Positions 24,261-35,235 are shown, counted from the first letter of the stretch. The stretch is 64,000 bases of DNA from Uloborus plumipes (GCA_038373865.1 JAXGGA010002264.1:62001-126000); one strand, 5' to 3'. Notes: generated from the sequence alone by a model not told the origin. A program made the numbers and translations.

Positions 24261-24925
24261 CCGGGAGCTAACTGTTGGAAAACTGCAAATCGTGATAAGA
24301 AGATGCCACTTGGTGGGAATGTTGTTTAGGGCTATACATTGAAATTAAGACCCAGAGGCACTTTCAAAAACCGTTTTAATCCAAGATGGCGGCGTTTTTC
24401 AAAATGGCGGCCTATGCTACTGCTTTTGCAATTTAACTCACACAAAAGAGGTTTTTATATCAAATTATATGTTTTTCAACCCGAGGATTTCATTTAGAAT
24501 GTTGAAATAAAGCTAAATGTTCATTTTGATATTTATTTTTTTATTTATTTTTAAGAATTATATTGTTTACGAGAAGACTACATGTAGTACCCAAAATCTT
24601 TTAGAAAGTTAGCCAAATTGCGACCGAAGAAAATAAACTGGGAAACCTGGTGCGGTGGTAACCTAACCATGCTCAAATTAGTCTCCTAAGAACTCCACAC
24701 ACATCTCCCAGCGGTGCTGCTATTGTTAGAAGCATTCCGAGAAGGCCCGTTTAGTCTGTGGAGTTAGCGACAAAAACAGCCGAAATATTTCACTTCCGGA
24801 TAGCAGTGTGAAATTTGGTACAGAGCTTATGCACATATATAAGAACAAAAAACCGCTGGGAGACACTTGATCAGGGGTCATGAACTCCCGTGATGACGTC
24901 ATCAAGAGGGCCGCTTTTACAGGTA
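24261..24925 (+). repeat. Left inverted arm of the 6.2-kb element
   Basis: It mirrors 26650-27311 from CCGGGAGCTAACTG through AAGATGGCGGCGTTTTTCAA, the GAGAAGACTACATGTAGTA run, and the AAGGCCCGTTTAGTCTGT run. AAGATGGCGGC matches the YY1 binding consensus and its mirror occurs in the other arm. Confidence 0.85.
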
Positions 24926-26675
24926 AATACATTCGTTTAATTACTTAAAACTTCATCATAGATTGAAATATTGCAAAACTCAAATGTATCATTTGAAAGC
25001 TCTTTGAAAGAGCTATTTGGAAAGATTTAATTTTTCTTTCTGAGGTCAAGGTCCCATCTGTAACGACGTCATCATAATGGCCGCTTTTACAGGTAAATAC
25101 GTTTAATTCCCGCTAAAACTCCATCACAGATTTAAATATTTCAAAATTCAAATATATCATCTGAAAGCGCTTTAAAAGATCTATTTAGAAAGATTTAATT
25201 TTTCTTTTTGAGGTAACGGACCCACCTGTGATGACGTCACCAAAATGGATGCTTTTACAGGTAAATGCGCTCATGTAACTGTTCAAAACTCCATCATAGA
25301 TTTAAATATTGCAAAACTGAAATATATCATCCAAAAGCGCTTTAAAAGAGCTATTTTATATTGCTTGGTTTTATTTTCTAAGACAAATAGTTGAAAAGTT
25401 ATAACAATTTTAAATTTAAATGCATAACAAACGTGTTTACCTGTAAAAGCGGCCATTTTGATGACGTCATCACAGGTGGGCCCTTGACCTTAGAAAGAAA
25501 AATTAAATCTTTCTAAATAGCTCTTTTGAAGAGCTTTTAGATGATATATTTGAGTTTTGCAATATTTGAATCTATGGTGGAGTTTTAGGGGGAGTTAAAC
25601 AAACGTATTTACCTGTAAAAGCGGCCGTTTTGATGAAGTCGTCACAGGTGGGCCTTTGACTTTAGAAAGAAAAATTAAATCTTTCTAAATAGCTCTTTTA
25701 ATGAGCTTTCAGATGATATAGTTGAGTTTTGAAATATTTAAATCTATGATGGAGTTTCAGGGGGAGTTAAACGAACGTATTTACCTGTAAAAGCGGCCAT
25801 TTTGATGACGTCATCACAGGTGGGCCCTTGACCTCAGTAAGAAAAATTAAATATTTTCTAAATAGATCTTTTAAAGCGCTTTCAGATGATATAGTTGCGT
25901 TTTGAAATATTTAAATCTATGATGGAGTTTTAGGGGGAGTTAAACAAATGTATTTACCTGTAAAAGCGGCCATTTTGATGACGTCATCACAGGTGGGACC
26001 TTGACCTTAGAAAGAAAAATTAAATCTTTCTAAATAGCTCTTTTAAAGAGCTTTCAGATGATATGTTTGAGTTTTTCAATACTTCAATCTATGATAGTTT
26101 TTTAAGCAGTTAAACAAACGTATTTACCTGTAAAAGCGGCCATTTTGATGACGCCATCATAGGTGGGCCCTTGACCTCAGAAAGAAAAATTAAATCTTTC
26201 TAAATAGATCTTTTAAAGCGCTTTCAGATTATATAGTTGAGTTTTAAAATATTTAAATCTATGATGGAGTTTTAGGGGGAGTTAAACAAATGTATTTACC
26301 TGTAAAAGCGGCCATTTTGATGACGTCATCACAGGTGGGACCTTGACCTTAGAAAGAAAAATTAAATCTTTCTAAATAGATCTTTTAAAGAGCTTTCAGA
26401 TGATATATTTGAGTTTTGCAATATTTAATCTATGATGGAGTTTTAGGGGGAGTTAAACAAACGTATTTACCTGTAAAAGCTGCCATTTTGATGACGTCAT
26501 TAAAGGTGGGACCTTGACCTCAGAAAGAAAAATTAAATCTTTCCAAATAGCTCTTTCAAAGAGCTTTCAAATGATACTTTTGAGTTTTGCAATATTTCCA
26601 TCTATGATGGAGTTTTAAGCAATTAAACGAACGTATTTACCTGTAAAAGCGGCCATCTTGATGACGTCATCACGG
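24889..26675. repeat. ~170-bp satellite-like array, 11 units in two opposing blocks
   Basis: Each unit contains GCGGCCATTTTGATGACGTC or a variant, then an AGGTGGG(A/C)CCTTGACCT run, AGAAAGAAAAATTAAATCTT, and a CTATGATGGAGTTTTAG run. Three units run in one orientation (TGACGTCA sites at 24894, 25063 with one change, 25232). Eight follow in the opposite orientation (25462, 25632 altered, 25806, 25979, 26149 altered, 26321, 26492, 26662). Spacing is mostly 161-182 bp. The orientation flips near 25375-25440. Confidence 0.9.
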
Positions 26676-27311
26676 GAGTTAATGACCCCTGATCAAGTGT
26701 CTCCCGGCGGTTTTTTGTTCTTGTATATGTACATAAGCTCTGTACCAAATTTCACACTGGTATCCGGAAGTGAAATATTTCGCCTGTTTTTGTCGTAATT
26801 CTACAGACTAAACGGGCCTTCTCGGAATGCTTCTAACAATAGCAGCACCGCTGGGAGGTGTGTGTGGAGTTCTTAGGAGACTAATTTGAGCATGGTTTGG
26901 TTACCACTGCACCAGGTTTCCCAGTTTATTTTCTTCGGTCGCAATTTGGCTAACTTTCTAAAAGATTCTGGATAATACATGTAGTCTTCTCGTAAACAAT
27001 ATAATTCTTAAAAATAAATAAAAAAATAAACGTCAAAATGAACATTTAGCTTTTTTTCAACATACTAAATGAAATTCTCGGCCTGAAAAACATATAATTT
27101 GATATAAAAACCTCTTTTGTGTGAGTTAAATTGCAAAAGCAGTAGCATAGGCCGCCATTTTGAAAAACGCCGCCATCTTGGATTAAAACGGTTTTTGAAA
27201 GTGCCTCTGGGTCTTAATTTCATTGTATAGCCATTAGCAACATTCCTACCAAGTGGCATCTTCTTATCACGATTTGCAGTATTCCATTGATTTTTGACAG
27301 TTAGCTCCCGG
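26650..27311 (-). repeat. Right inverted arm of the 6.2-kb element
   Basis: This is the mirror of 24261-24925 and is clearly alignable throughout. Ends include GCCGCCATCTTGGATTAAAA and the TTAGCTCCCGG terminus. It carries the inverted ATGGCGGC motifs. Confidence 0.85.
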
Positions 27312-28461
27312 ACTATTTCAGTGCCTTACACTTCTTAATTTTTTACCCCAGTGCTTGCATGTTTTAAACTTTTTTTTAGGTTTTAATTCGTCATGACACA
27401 TTAATTAGATATATCAAAACAAAATGTTTCCCAAAGAATATAAAAATCTTGTGCATAATACTTTATTTCATTTTCTGATTTCATTGTTGTATAAGCTCTT
27501 ATTTTCGCTAATCTTGTCAACAGAACTGAAAATTGGACAAGATAAGAAAAAAAAAAATGCTATTAAGCTTCAGTTTTTGCCATTGTACGACATAGCAAAA
27601 ATAAGTACTTCATAACAAATTGTCAGTTTGATCCTGAAACAAAGGTAGTCTTACATGATTGAATTTATTCAATTTTAATTAAAAGGTAACTTTTTGAAAG
27701 ACAATATTGAGAATAGGAACAAAACAAGGTATTTAAACTATTTTTAGTTTTAGTTGCTTTAGTATAACATTTATTAAATGTAATAAATGAAAATGCTATA
27801 AAATATAGAGTGATTTTAACCTTTTATGCAAAATAGTATCTTTTTAGGGAGAACAAACACTTGATGTTTTATAATGCTGTAGTTTCAAATTTAGTTATTA
27901 CGTACAGGATAATAACCGATCATTCCATGCAATCTCGATAAAAATTGCAAGATTCCTTAAATCACATCTAAACACATTTAAACTTCTGTTACAATTCAAA
28001 AACATCATAACAGTTTTTTATAACTACGAACATGTCATACGGATCCAAAAAATGATTTAAATTGATCACTGAGTACTCGGCCTGCTAAAGAAAAAATGTT
28101 TGACGAAAAAATTTCACTAAAAGTTGTATTTTTGTGTAATAAAATCTCATTAAAAGATAACAAGTTCAGTAAATTTAAAGTCAACTGAATCTCGTGATAA
28201 AGTATTTTACCATAATAAAGGTCACATGAAAATTGACTAAGTTAAAATTTATTAAATTTAATAAATAAATGCTGCGATACAGAAAATTAGTGAATTTAAA
28301 CTTTAATGCACAGAGGCAAAGTTTCTTTTATAAATATTTAGTTTTGAATCTGCAATTTCTACGAGAATAGTCTTTTTTTACTTATTTTTGCCGAAAAAAA
28401 TCCTATTATATTTTAACAAGTTCAACAAATTTATATTCAACTGAATCTTGTGAGAATTTAT

Positions 28462-29129
28462 CAGATGCGTATTTGACGTGAGGCCGCCCTGGACTTTTGA
28501 AACTGGCCGCCCCCCCCCCTTGAGGTGTTGAATTTCAAAGTTGTTAAAAAAAAAAAAACTTTTTTATTTACTTGACATAAAATGTATTTTCAAGGTAAAC
28601 CGTGCAAATCCCGGCCACACAGCTAGTTAAACATGAAATTGGTTGGTTGTTAACAATCAGCCAATTGGTAAAAATTCGTCTTTTGGGAATTTCAACTTTT
28701 ACTACTACAAATCTGCTCTTACATTATTATAAATCAACAACGAGGGAAACGAGAATATTTTGTTGGATCAATGTTAAGTCTATGGAACAGAATTCGCTTT
28801 AACGAGCAAGACCCGGTTTTAACGAACAATTTTTTTCTGTCTTGCAGTCTTTTTTTCTCCTCTTTCTAGTCTTATTCCTGTCTTATCCTCTTTTCTTTTT
28901 TTTTTCCCCTGCGGTTCAATACTTTTGTATGGAAAAATTCCACCAGCATTCCAGCGTTATTAAATAAAGAACAGTATTTAATTCAATTAACTGATGTAAT
29001 TCTCGCTGCCGATCAGCCCTGCTGTCTAAAAAAAAGGGTCTTTACTTTGCATAGAAAAAGTGCCGCCCCCCCCCCAATCGTGCCGCCCTGGGCTATAGCC
29101 CACTAAGCCCATACGTAAATACGGCACTG
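28462..29129. mobile_element. hAT-type MITE with perfect 8-bp duplication
   Basis: GAATTTAT occurs at 28454-28461 and again at 29130-29137. The ends are CAGATGCGTATTTGACGTGA and, inverted, CAGTGCCGTATTTACGTATG. Subterminal GGGCTATAGCCCA and CCGCCCTGG motifs and poly(C) runs follow. This terminus type is well known among hAT elements. It is 668 bp and inserted in the 6.2-kb element. The frame 28602-28802 within it has no recognisable domain. Confidence 0.88.
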
Positions 29130-29484
29130 GAATTTATACTTTATCATGATGAAGTACTACGAAATATTATCAAATTGAGTTAAAATTAATTTTTAACTTT
29201 AAAAAAATGCTAAATCATAACTTATTATTTTTTAAAAAATCCTACTATATTTTAAAAAGTAGTACAATAAATTTAAAGTCAACCGAATCTTGTGAGACAA
29301 TATTTATCATAATAAAGCCCATGCAACTAAAAAATAATTACTTCTTTTGTCAATGGAGCTTTTTGCCGGAACAACAAACAGTATCAAATATCTAACATAT
29401 TAAACCATTATGGCAAATGAGACTAAGATTTTAATTAAAATAACGCTGATAAATCATAATAGAAATAAATTGGACGAGCTATTT

Positions 29485-29605
29485 TACATACCTGTCGTAG
29501 CACAAAATGTCAACATACAGCACAAAAAAGATCAGCAAAGGAGTATGTAGATTTTAAAAATACACTAACACACTCTTTTGCTGCCCATTTTGTTATCGAT
29601 GTTTC
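29485..29605 (-). other. Conserved block matching 3599-3710
   Basis: Read on the minus strand it has the ATG-led 7-codon frame MGSKRVC, a TAG stop, an AAAATCTACAT run, a TTTTTTGTGCT run and GACAG|GTATGT, a donor-like end. It aligns base by base with the block in the 2729-4788 element, while flanking DNA does not align obviously. Confidence 0.4.
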
Positions 29606-30396
29606 CATAGGAAGACGTTTGAAACAGCAGTTTATGCCTCGGCAATCAATAATGCATAATGGATGGACAGATAAATAAAATCTTCTTCTGATAGTAAGTG
29701 TTCAGAGCAAACCATAATATGCTTATTCTGCACAAAATGCACCCGACTGACTTTTCATTTGCCGTTGCTTCAAACGATGAATCTTGCAAAGGAAAGGCAT
29801 GGAACGATCAAATTTCTACACTACAACTTGATTTTCGTTCCCTATTCTTACATCTGCATCAAACAACAATGCAATACATAAAATTATTTCTCTCAAACTA
29901 ATAATATTGCTTGAAAACGACGAAAGAATACATTTAATCCTGAATTTTTGCGATAACGAACTTTCCGCCATCTCCAGCATTGAAAATAAACATACGGGCC
30001 ACGTGATCAGCTATAACCTCAAACCCAAAGCGTGAACAGACGATGTGCCGCTTAAAACTTGCGAAGTGGGAATTTTAAAAGGCACGGCCGATTCAGTGTG
30101 CCTTTAAAAAGTTTTGCTTCCTGTCCGTGCCGTTCATCTCGTTGTGCTTTGTATGTATCAACGGCACCTAACGCTTTGAGCCTCCGATATGTAAGTAATA
30201 TAAGGCACAATTCTCTTGTGCCTTACATATAAGTGGCACACTTTTAAGAGTGTATGATAGTAATGAGAACCTAACTTGTTCCTCATATTTGGTGCTTTTC
30301 CAGTAGTCGAGTTACAGTTTAAAAGAAAAGAAAATATGTGCTTTAAGTTTAATTTCGTACCTTTTCTCCAAATTGTTTTTTCGCTTCACATTTTAA

Positions 30397-30606
30397 CCTT
30401 CCTCTACTACGGCGGGTCGTATCCGACCCAAATCAAATTTATATTTCGTGCTACAGCTAAGTAAGCGAGTGTTATGTTAAATTGGATACTACTTTACATT
30501 ACCAATTTCCAAAAGATAGTTTTATGTTAAAAAAAGGCTCAAAAAAGAGTGTCGGATACAACCCAACAGTAGTGTATGTGTGATCTTAAACCACCGTAGT
30601 AGAGGG
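30397..30606. mobile_element. piggyBac-like MITE, TTAA target
   Basis: The junctions are TTAA-CCTTCCTCTACTACGG and CCGTAGTAGAGGG-TTAA. Internal GGTCGTATCCGACCC and GTCGGATACAACCC form an inverted pair. 210 bp, non-coding. Confidence 0.85.
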
Positions 30607-30721
30607 TTAAGAACCTAACTTTGTGCTTTATTTTGACCTTTTATGCCATCTGAAGGGTGTATCTAGGTTGCGAAACGGGAGGTCTTTTAGGCAAAACGAT
30701 ATATATTTTCTTCTAGTTTAA

Positions 30722-30950
30722 CCCTTTAACTGTCAAGTTATTTTGATTTTTAACACTTTTCCAAGCACAAATCCGAGAAACAGTCGGGTTTGACAAAGAG
30801 ATGAAGCCGAAATAAACGTCTCCCGAAAAAAATTCTGGTACAACAATACGATGCACTCAAAAAAAAAAAAATACCCCGAGTAATACTCGGGGGTGACGTT
30901 TTCGAATACCAGCTGTGCCCGAGACTATCTCGGGCATGACAGTTAAAGGG
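30722..30950. mobile_element. piggyBac-like MITE, TTAA target
   Basis: The junctions are TTAA-CCCTTTAACTGTCA and TGACAGTTAAAGGG-TTAA, a perfect 14-bp inverted repeat. An internal CCCGAG/CTCGGG hairpin lies near 30878-30935. 229 bp. It sits 112 bp from the preceding MITE but belongs to a different family. Confidence 0.88.
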
Positions 30951-30954
30951 TTAA

Positions 30955-32048
30955 TTAAACATGAAGCTTCTGCCTTCTTAAGCATTTTGGTGTTTTTTCA
31001 GCCCATAAGAATATTTTAGCAAATAAAGTTGATATTAACTTTTGTTTCAATTCCGAAAATATTAGTAAAAAAGAAAGATGAATTGTTTATGTGTTCGAAA
31101 AAGCAGCTTCAACCGTAACCGTGAAAAGTTTTTTTTTGCAAGTGTTCTCATTTCATGCATTAATCTTTTCGAAAAAAATGATTATGAGCCTGTGATTGTG
31201 ATTAAATAAATAAATTTATTGGTACACATTGAATAAAATACAATTAAATAATTATTCTATAGTGTTTTGAATGTAATTTGCCGTGTCAAGGTTGTTCTAA
31301 TTGTCGTGGGTACGCCACCCTCTGCAAGCAGAGGAAACAATGTGGGGAGAAAAGTCATACATGGAGGATGGAGATCGGTTCTTGTTACGTAGATCCGCAT
31401 TTCCCGACCTGTGCTATGTGACTCACTACATAAAAAATAATCAGTAATGGCGGACATAAAAAAATAGCCAATCAAAGAATATCACAAAGTTTTTTCCCAT
31501 AACTCATAAAAAATATTTTAATAACATTACACTAAAAGTCAATATATACAATCGATTATCGAAAATCCGACAATATCGCTTTTTTAGAGCTTCACTAAAT
31601 TTTTTCACCAGCTATCAGTAAATTTCAAAGGATTAGGTTTTTCAAAACGAGCAACAAGGATCGTATTAAATATAATTTTCATAAATATCTGAACATAATA
31701 GAATAAAATAATCTGTTTTAAATATTTTTTTATCGAAACCATTTCTTAGTAATAAAATATGGCAAAAATGTAGTTAAAAATGAAAATTTGATATATACAT
31801 ATGTTTAATTGAGTTTATAACTTTCTCTAGTTTATAATTCAACATGACATTCAGGCGAACGCCAATGGAAATTTTCTTATGTGATGTGCAAGCCAATAAA
31901 ATGTACAAACGAATAAACACACTTTTGCGATAAAAAAATTCACGAAATAAAATCATTTTTCTGAAGTGGTACAATGTACAACAAAGTGGTAAAAAAGGTT
32001 GGAAAATGCTGACATAGACTGTAGCTGAATGAGTTAATTTTGATCCAG
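30955..32048. other. End of intron 3 of gene 1, nothing recognised
   Basis: AT-rich intron. The minus-strand frames at 31257-31475 and 31774-32163 show no recognisable domain; the latter overlaps exon 4 on the opposite strand and is a shadow of it. Confidence 0.5.
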
Positions 32049-32222
32049 GGTGACTCTGGCGGCCCTTTGATGCTATTGGACGACAATGACCGGTGGAAGA
32101 CTGTTGCAATTGTCTCTTGGGGAAGAAGAGGCTGTAATCCCAAGTTTCCGACTGTCTATACAAGAGTATCCTTCTATTTAGATTGGATAAAAAAGCACGC
32201 CAACGTGAGTGACATTTCTTAA
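32049..32222 (+). CDS. Serine protease gene 1, Ser195 terminal exon
   Basis: The acceptor is ATCCAG and the reading is in phase 0. The product opens [16 protein letters not shown] with the catalytic Ser195 and oxyanion-hole Gly193, followed by IVSWGRRGC (Ser214, Trp215, Gly216, Cys220) and [19 protein letters not shown], ending at TAA. Thr at position 226 replaces the Gly of trypsins. Pancreatic elastase also has Thr226, where it narrows the S1 pocket. With Gly189 this suggests preference for small or medium non-basic P1 residues, which is an inference. The C-terminal amphipathic helix typical of the fold is present. Confidence 0.95.
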   Translation, partial: GDSGGPLMLLDDNDRWKTVAIVSWGRRGCNPKFPTVYTRVSFYLDWIKKHANVSDIS

Positions 32223-32248
32223 GCTTGCATCGTTTTGTGGAGAATGTT

Positions 32249-32254
32249 TTTATT
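32249..32254 (-). terminator. Poly(A) signal of gene 2
   Basis: Plus-strand TTTATT is AATAAA on the minus strand, 59 bp past the gene 2 stop codon. It lies between the gene 1 stop and the gene 1 poly(A) signal, so the two 3' UTRs should overlap. Confidence 0.5.
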
Positions 32255-32273
32255 ATTTTAAGTCCACTGTCTC

Positions 32274-32279
32274 AATAAA
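32274..32279 (+). terminator. Poly(A) signal of gene 1
   Basis: AATAAA lies 52 bp past the gene 1 TAA. The gene 2 stop codon follows at 32313-32315, so cleavage 10-30 bp downstream would fall near or inside gene 2's last exon. Confidence 0.6.
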
Positions 32280-32312
32280 CTGAGTTTTGATGTTTCTCGA
32301 ATTGCACATTAT

Positions 32313-32471
32313 TCAAACCATGTTTTCTGTGATCCAGTCCAAATATTCAGTGACTCTAGTGTAAACGCCAGGATATCCAGGCTGCGCACACTTGCTCCCG
32401 AAGGACACGACACCAACCACTGTCCAGTGTCGCGTTCTGTCGGGGATGACCATTGGACTTCCAGAATCTCC
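32313..32471 (-). CDS. Serine protease gene 2, Ser195 terminal exon
   Basis: The minus-strand acceptor is TTTTTACAG. The product is [20 protein letters not shown], then [20 protein letters not shown], then [12 protein letters not shown] and TGA. Ser195 and Gly193 are intact, but residue 197 is Ser where nearly all S1A proteases have Gly (GDSGGP). Position 215 is Phe instead of Trp. Gly216, Cys220 and Gly226 are as in trypsin. The 53 codons have no break, so this looks like a working enzyme with an unusual active-site loop. Its stop is 90 bp from that of convergent gene 1. Confidence 0.95.
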   Translation of the reverse strand, partial: GDSGSPMVIPDRTRHWTVVGVVSFGSKCAQPGYPGVYTRVTEYLDWITENMV

Positions 32472-33094
32472 CTGTAAAAATCAAGAATGCATTTCAACAA
32501 CAATCTTTCCAAATTTTCAACGCTTAATCCCCTGAATTCATTTGTAAATAAATGTTTACATAGTTTTTTCTTAGTCGAAAATATATCAAATATATAATAT
32601 ATGCAAAGTATAAAAATTTGACAATCACTGGGATGTAGGCCCTAGAACCAGTACTAGCCGCTAAACTACTTCCGGTAGCTGACACCAACGGTCAGCCTTT
32701 CAGCAAAATACAAGGAATGGTACTTTCAAGTTCCAGCAGGATTCTAACCATATTAGATTCATGATACTAAATGAATGTAAGCGGGTTCTTCTGAGTGGGC
32801 GTAAAGGGTTAAAGAATCTAGTTTACCAGAAAATGGAAATATTTTCCCACAGATAACATGGGAAAGGCATTGTTGCTTGTATTACGTGACAATAGAGATA
32901 GGCACACATATCTGACCGTCTAGCAACAAAGATGCGGGCCTCGGTAAAGTTAGACCTCTGACAGATGAAGGAAGCGGAAACGGACCACTTCATTTTAAAA
33001 TAGGTTGGATCTGCCAGAACGCGTAAGCGGTCAAGTCTCGATAATCCAACCTATTTCAAAAGAAATTTTTCTTGTGTTGTAAACTGGTCCAACG

Positions 33095-35235
33095 TAGGGT
33101 GGGTCGTTTTAAACTTTTTCTGAAATCGAAATCGCGGGTGATGGGAAAAGTTGTGTATTGGCATCGAATGTTTGTGTAAAATTTTTTTTTGAAAATCAAA
33201 ATATATTTAGACCCCCCGCTTGGCCCTTGAAGTTTCGCAAAAAATGTAAAAAATGGCATTTTTAAACAATTTTTTTAAAAAAAATCATTTGCAATTTTTT
33301 AAATCGCCTGTGGTGGGTAAAGGTGTTCATTGGCATCAAATGTTCGTGTAAAAATTTTTTTGGAAATCAAAATATATTTCGATCTCCCGCAAAACCCTTG
33401 ACATTTCTGCAAAAACGTAAAAAAATGGCATATTTTTTCTTTTCTTTTTTTTTTTTTAATTTTTATGCATAATCCTTTAAATCATTTTTTGTGTAAAAAG
33501 TTCGAGCATTGACATCAAACCTTAGTTTAATTTTTATTTTCGGTATTAAAAAGGTATTTTGACTCTCCCAGGCATTTGAAGTTTCTCCAAATGTGTGAAA
33601 ATTCATTTTCAAAAACATGTTTTAAAAAATCACTTCCTATTGCTTTTTATTTCTTGATGCGTAAATAGTTGAAAAGCAAAGGCATATTTCTGTGGAAAAA
33701 AAAAATTATAGCTATCATATTATGTTTAGTGGTCTTGCCAAACCTTTAAATTTGCTATTTTTTTTGTTTAGCGTTGAAAAAAGAGGTAGACGATTTATAC
33801 AGCTTTGTACGAATAACTGTTTCTGCGCGGAATATACGTTTCTTCTATTCTGTAATATTATATAACTAATAAACATCACCCACCCCCCATATTAACAATG
33901 TTCCTGGTATTTAGATAAGCAAATATGCACCGTATGTAAATCGCAATGAAGAGCTCAGAGCAGAATTGTTTTATTGTGGCTTGTGTGTTTATCCCAGAGA
34001 ACTTGCTAATTGCCATGATTAAAAACACGCAATCTTGTGTGAGGAAATTAGGATACAGAAGAATCCTGAAGGCCAGAGCTCTTACTAATGAAACTGTTCG
34101 TGATTTTGTCATTCCACCTCTCAATTTTCAAGAAAACGACGATACGGAATTGATCGATTCCTCCGCTTATCAAACATATTTCCAATGCGGAACTTGAAAA
34201 AATGGCTGAAACGGGTAAAGTAATTCACCATGTCACACACAAGCAGTAGAAAGAACAGTTAGGTTAGTGACAGCAGCATCATCATCTGTTTGTGGAGCAG
34301 CTAGTCGTGATGGCTTTATTCGTACTACGTTAGCATCCAGAAAATTAATGCCAAACTTTGAAAACAAAGCAAAGTATAAGGTATAAAATTTGTTACAAAT
34401 AAATAAATAAATACATAACCACCCAAATATTGGAAGTTTTGAGGATAGGGGGGAGGGCTATGGTGGTATTCAAAAGCAGCCACCTCCTTGAGGTGAATTC
34501 TAAGCTATTTTTCTCTAATTTCGGCAAAATGAACTAAGAGCTGCTATAACATTGCGACGCAGATAGAGCGTCAACAATTCTCTGGTGCTTTAGTCTGGTA
34601 TACTTATGTTTTAATCTGAAATAATTCTGTAACTTTTTTTTTGAAAAAAAAAAAGTAAAAATGGATGTTTTAATCAGTGTTTTAAAGATTTTTTTTTTTT
34701 TTACTTTTCGCTTTACCTTTCGATGTTTTAACATCAAAATAATAAAAAATCTCTAAATGTTTCAAATTTCAGCGATCTATAGGAGGCTTAAATATTGTAC
34801 AATATTTTAATATTTCTGTTTATGAACAAAAAATCTTACAAGGCAAGTATTTTAACTACTGGGAATAAAAAAAAAAAAAAAATACCTAAGGAGTTTTAGA
34901 AATAAAAAATAATTTTTTACATATTTGGCAAAATTTTAAAGGGACGGCTGTGGGTTCGAAAGATATTTTAGCCCCCATTTAGAAATCTTTGGTGTCGATG
35001 CATAACTTTTCCCAGCACAGCGATTAGAAAATTACACATACAAATGTCAACAAATTGTTTAAAAACGCAATTTTTTTTTCATTTTTGGCGAAACTTCAAG
35101 GGCCCAGCGGGGGGGGGGGTCTAAATATATTTTGATTTCCAAAAATTTTTTTACATAGACATTCGATGCCAATACACAACTTTTCCCACTACAGGCGATT
35201 TCGATTTCCAAAAAAAGTTAAATCGACCCACCCTA
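33095..35235. mobile_element. TIR element with TAGGGTGGGTCG ends
   Basis: The left end TAGGGTGGGTCGTTTTAAAC mirrors the right end GTTAAATCGACCCACCCTA. The inverted arms extend for hundreds of bases: the TGGCATCGAATG run near 33160 mirrors CATTCGATGCCA near 35165, and CCCTTGAAGTTTCGC mirrors GCGAAACTTCAAGGG. The arms contain several diverged repeats of a ~150-bp unit. No target duplication is visible. The interior holds a broken coding fragment on the plus strand. It lies in the 21-kb intron of gene 2. Confidence 0.75.
33946..34384 (+). pseudogene. Transposase-like fragment, family without a name known to me
   Basis: The frame 33946-34197 contains VRKLGYRRILKARALTNETV, then RDFVIPPLNFQENDDTELID. 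After an out-of-frame gap, 34234 onward reads HTQAVERTVRLVTAASSSVC, then GAASRDGFIRTTLASRKLMP. From memory, I associate these blocks with a family of uncharacterised, repeated proteins seen in aphid, hydra and arachnid genomes. I cannot name a superfamily and no search was done. The stop at 34195-34197 and frame changes make it a relic. It sits within the inverted arms, consistent with the C-terminal part of the element's own gene. Confidence 0.55.

Larger units (their letters stand above)
24069..30252. mobile_element. 6.2-kb TIR element with CACTCTTAAAA ends and an internal satellite
   Basis: The left end TA-CACTCTTAAAACTGTGCC mirrors GGCACACTTTTAAGAGTG-TA at the right. Next to each end are multiple GTGCC...GGCAC hairpins; GTGCCTCTGAAAT or a variant recurs about six times at 24087-24245, with related motifs at 30040-30240. 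Inward lie long inverted arms (24261-24925 and 26650-27311) around a ~170-bp tandem array. The right third contains AT-rich DNA, a hAT-type MITE and the conserved block at 29485. No intact transposase is recognised. It fills most of intron 3 of gene 1. Confidence 0.75.
5017..32222 (+). other. Gene 1 span: S1A serine protease, 5' incomplete
   Basis: This is the span of four coding exons: 5017-5111, 15891-16156, 23094-23227 and 32049-32222. Splice phases are 2, 1 and 0, and all junctions use GT-AG. The joined product covers 222 residues, from just before Cys42 to the C terminus. The exon with the zymogen activation site and any signal peptide or pro-domain is not found in the window. Introns of about 10.8, 6.9 and 8.8 kb are almost wholly transposon sequence. 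The expected role is a secreted endopeptidase, of digestive, clotting or melanisation-cascade type; the sequence does not decide which. Confidence 0.9.

Noticed and set aside
24889..26675. CRISPR-like array
   Set aside because: The units are ~170 bp, diverged along their whole length, occur in both orientations and lie in animal intronic DNA. This is a satellite-like array.
31774..32163. Minus-strand frame of 129 codons
   Set aside because: It overlaps exon 32049-32222 in antisense; the rest is AT-rich intron.
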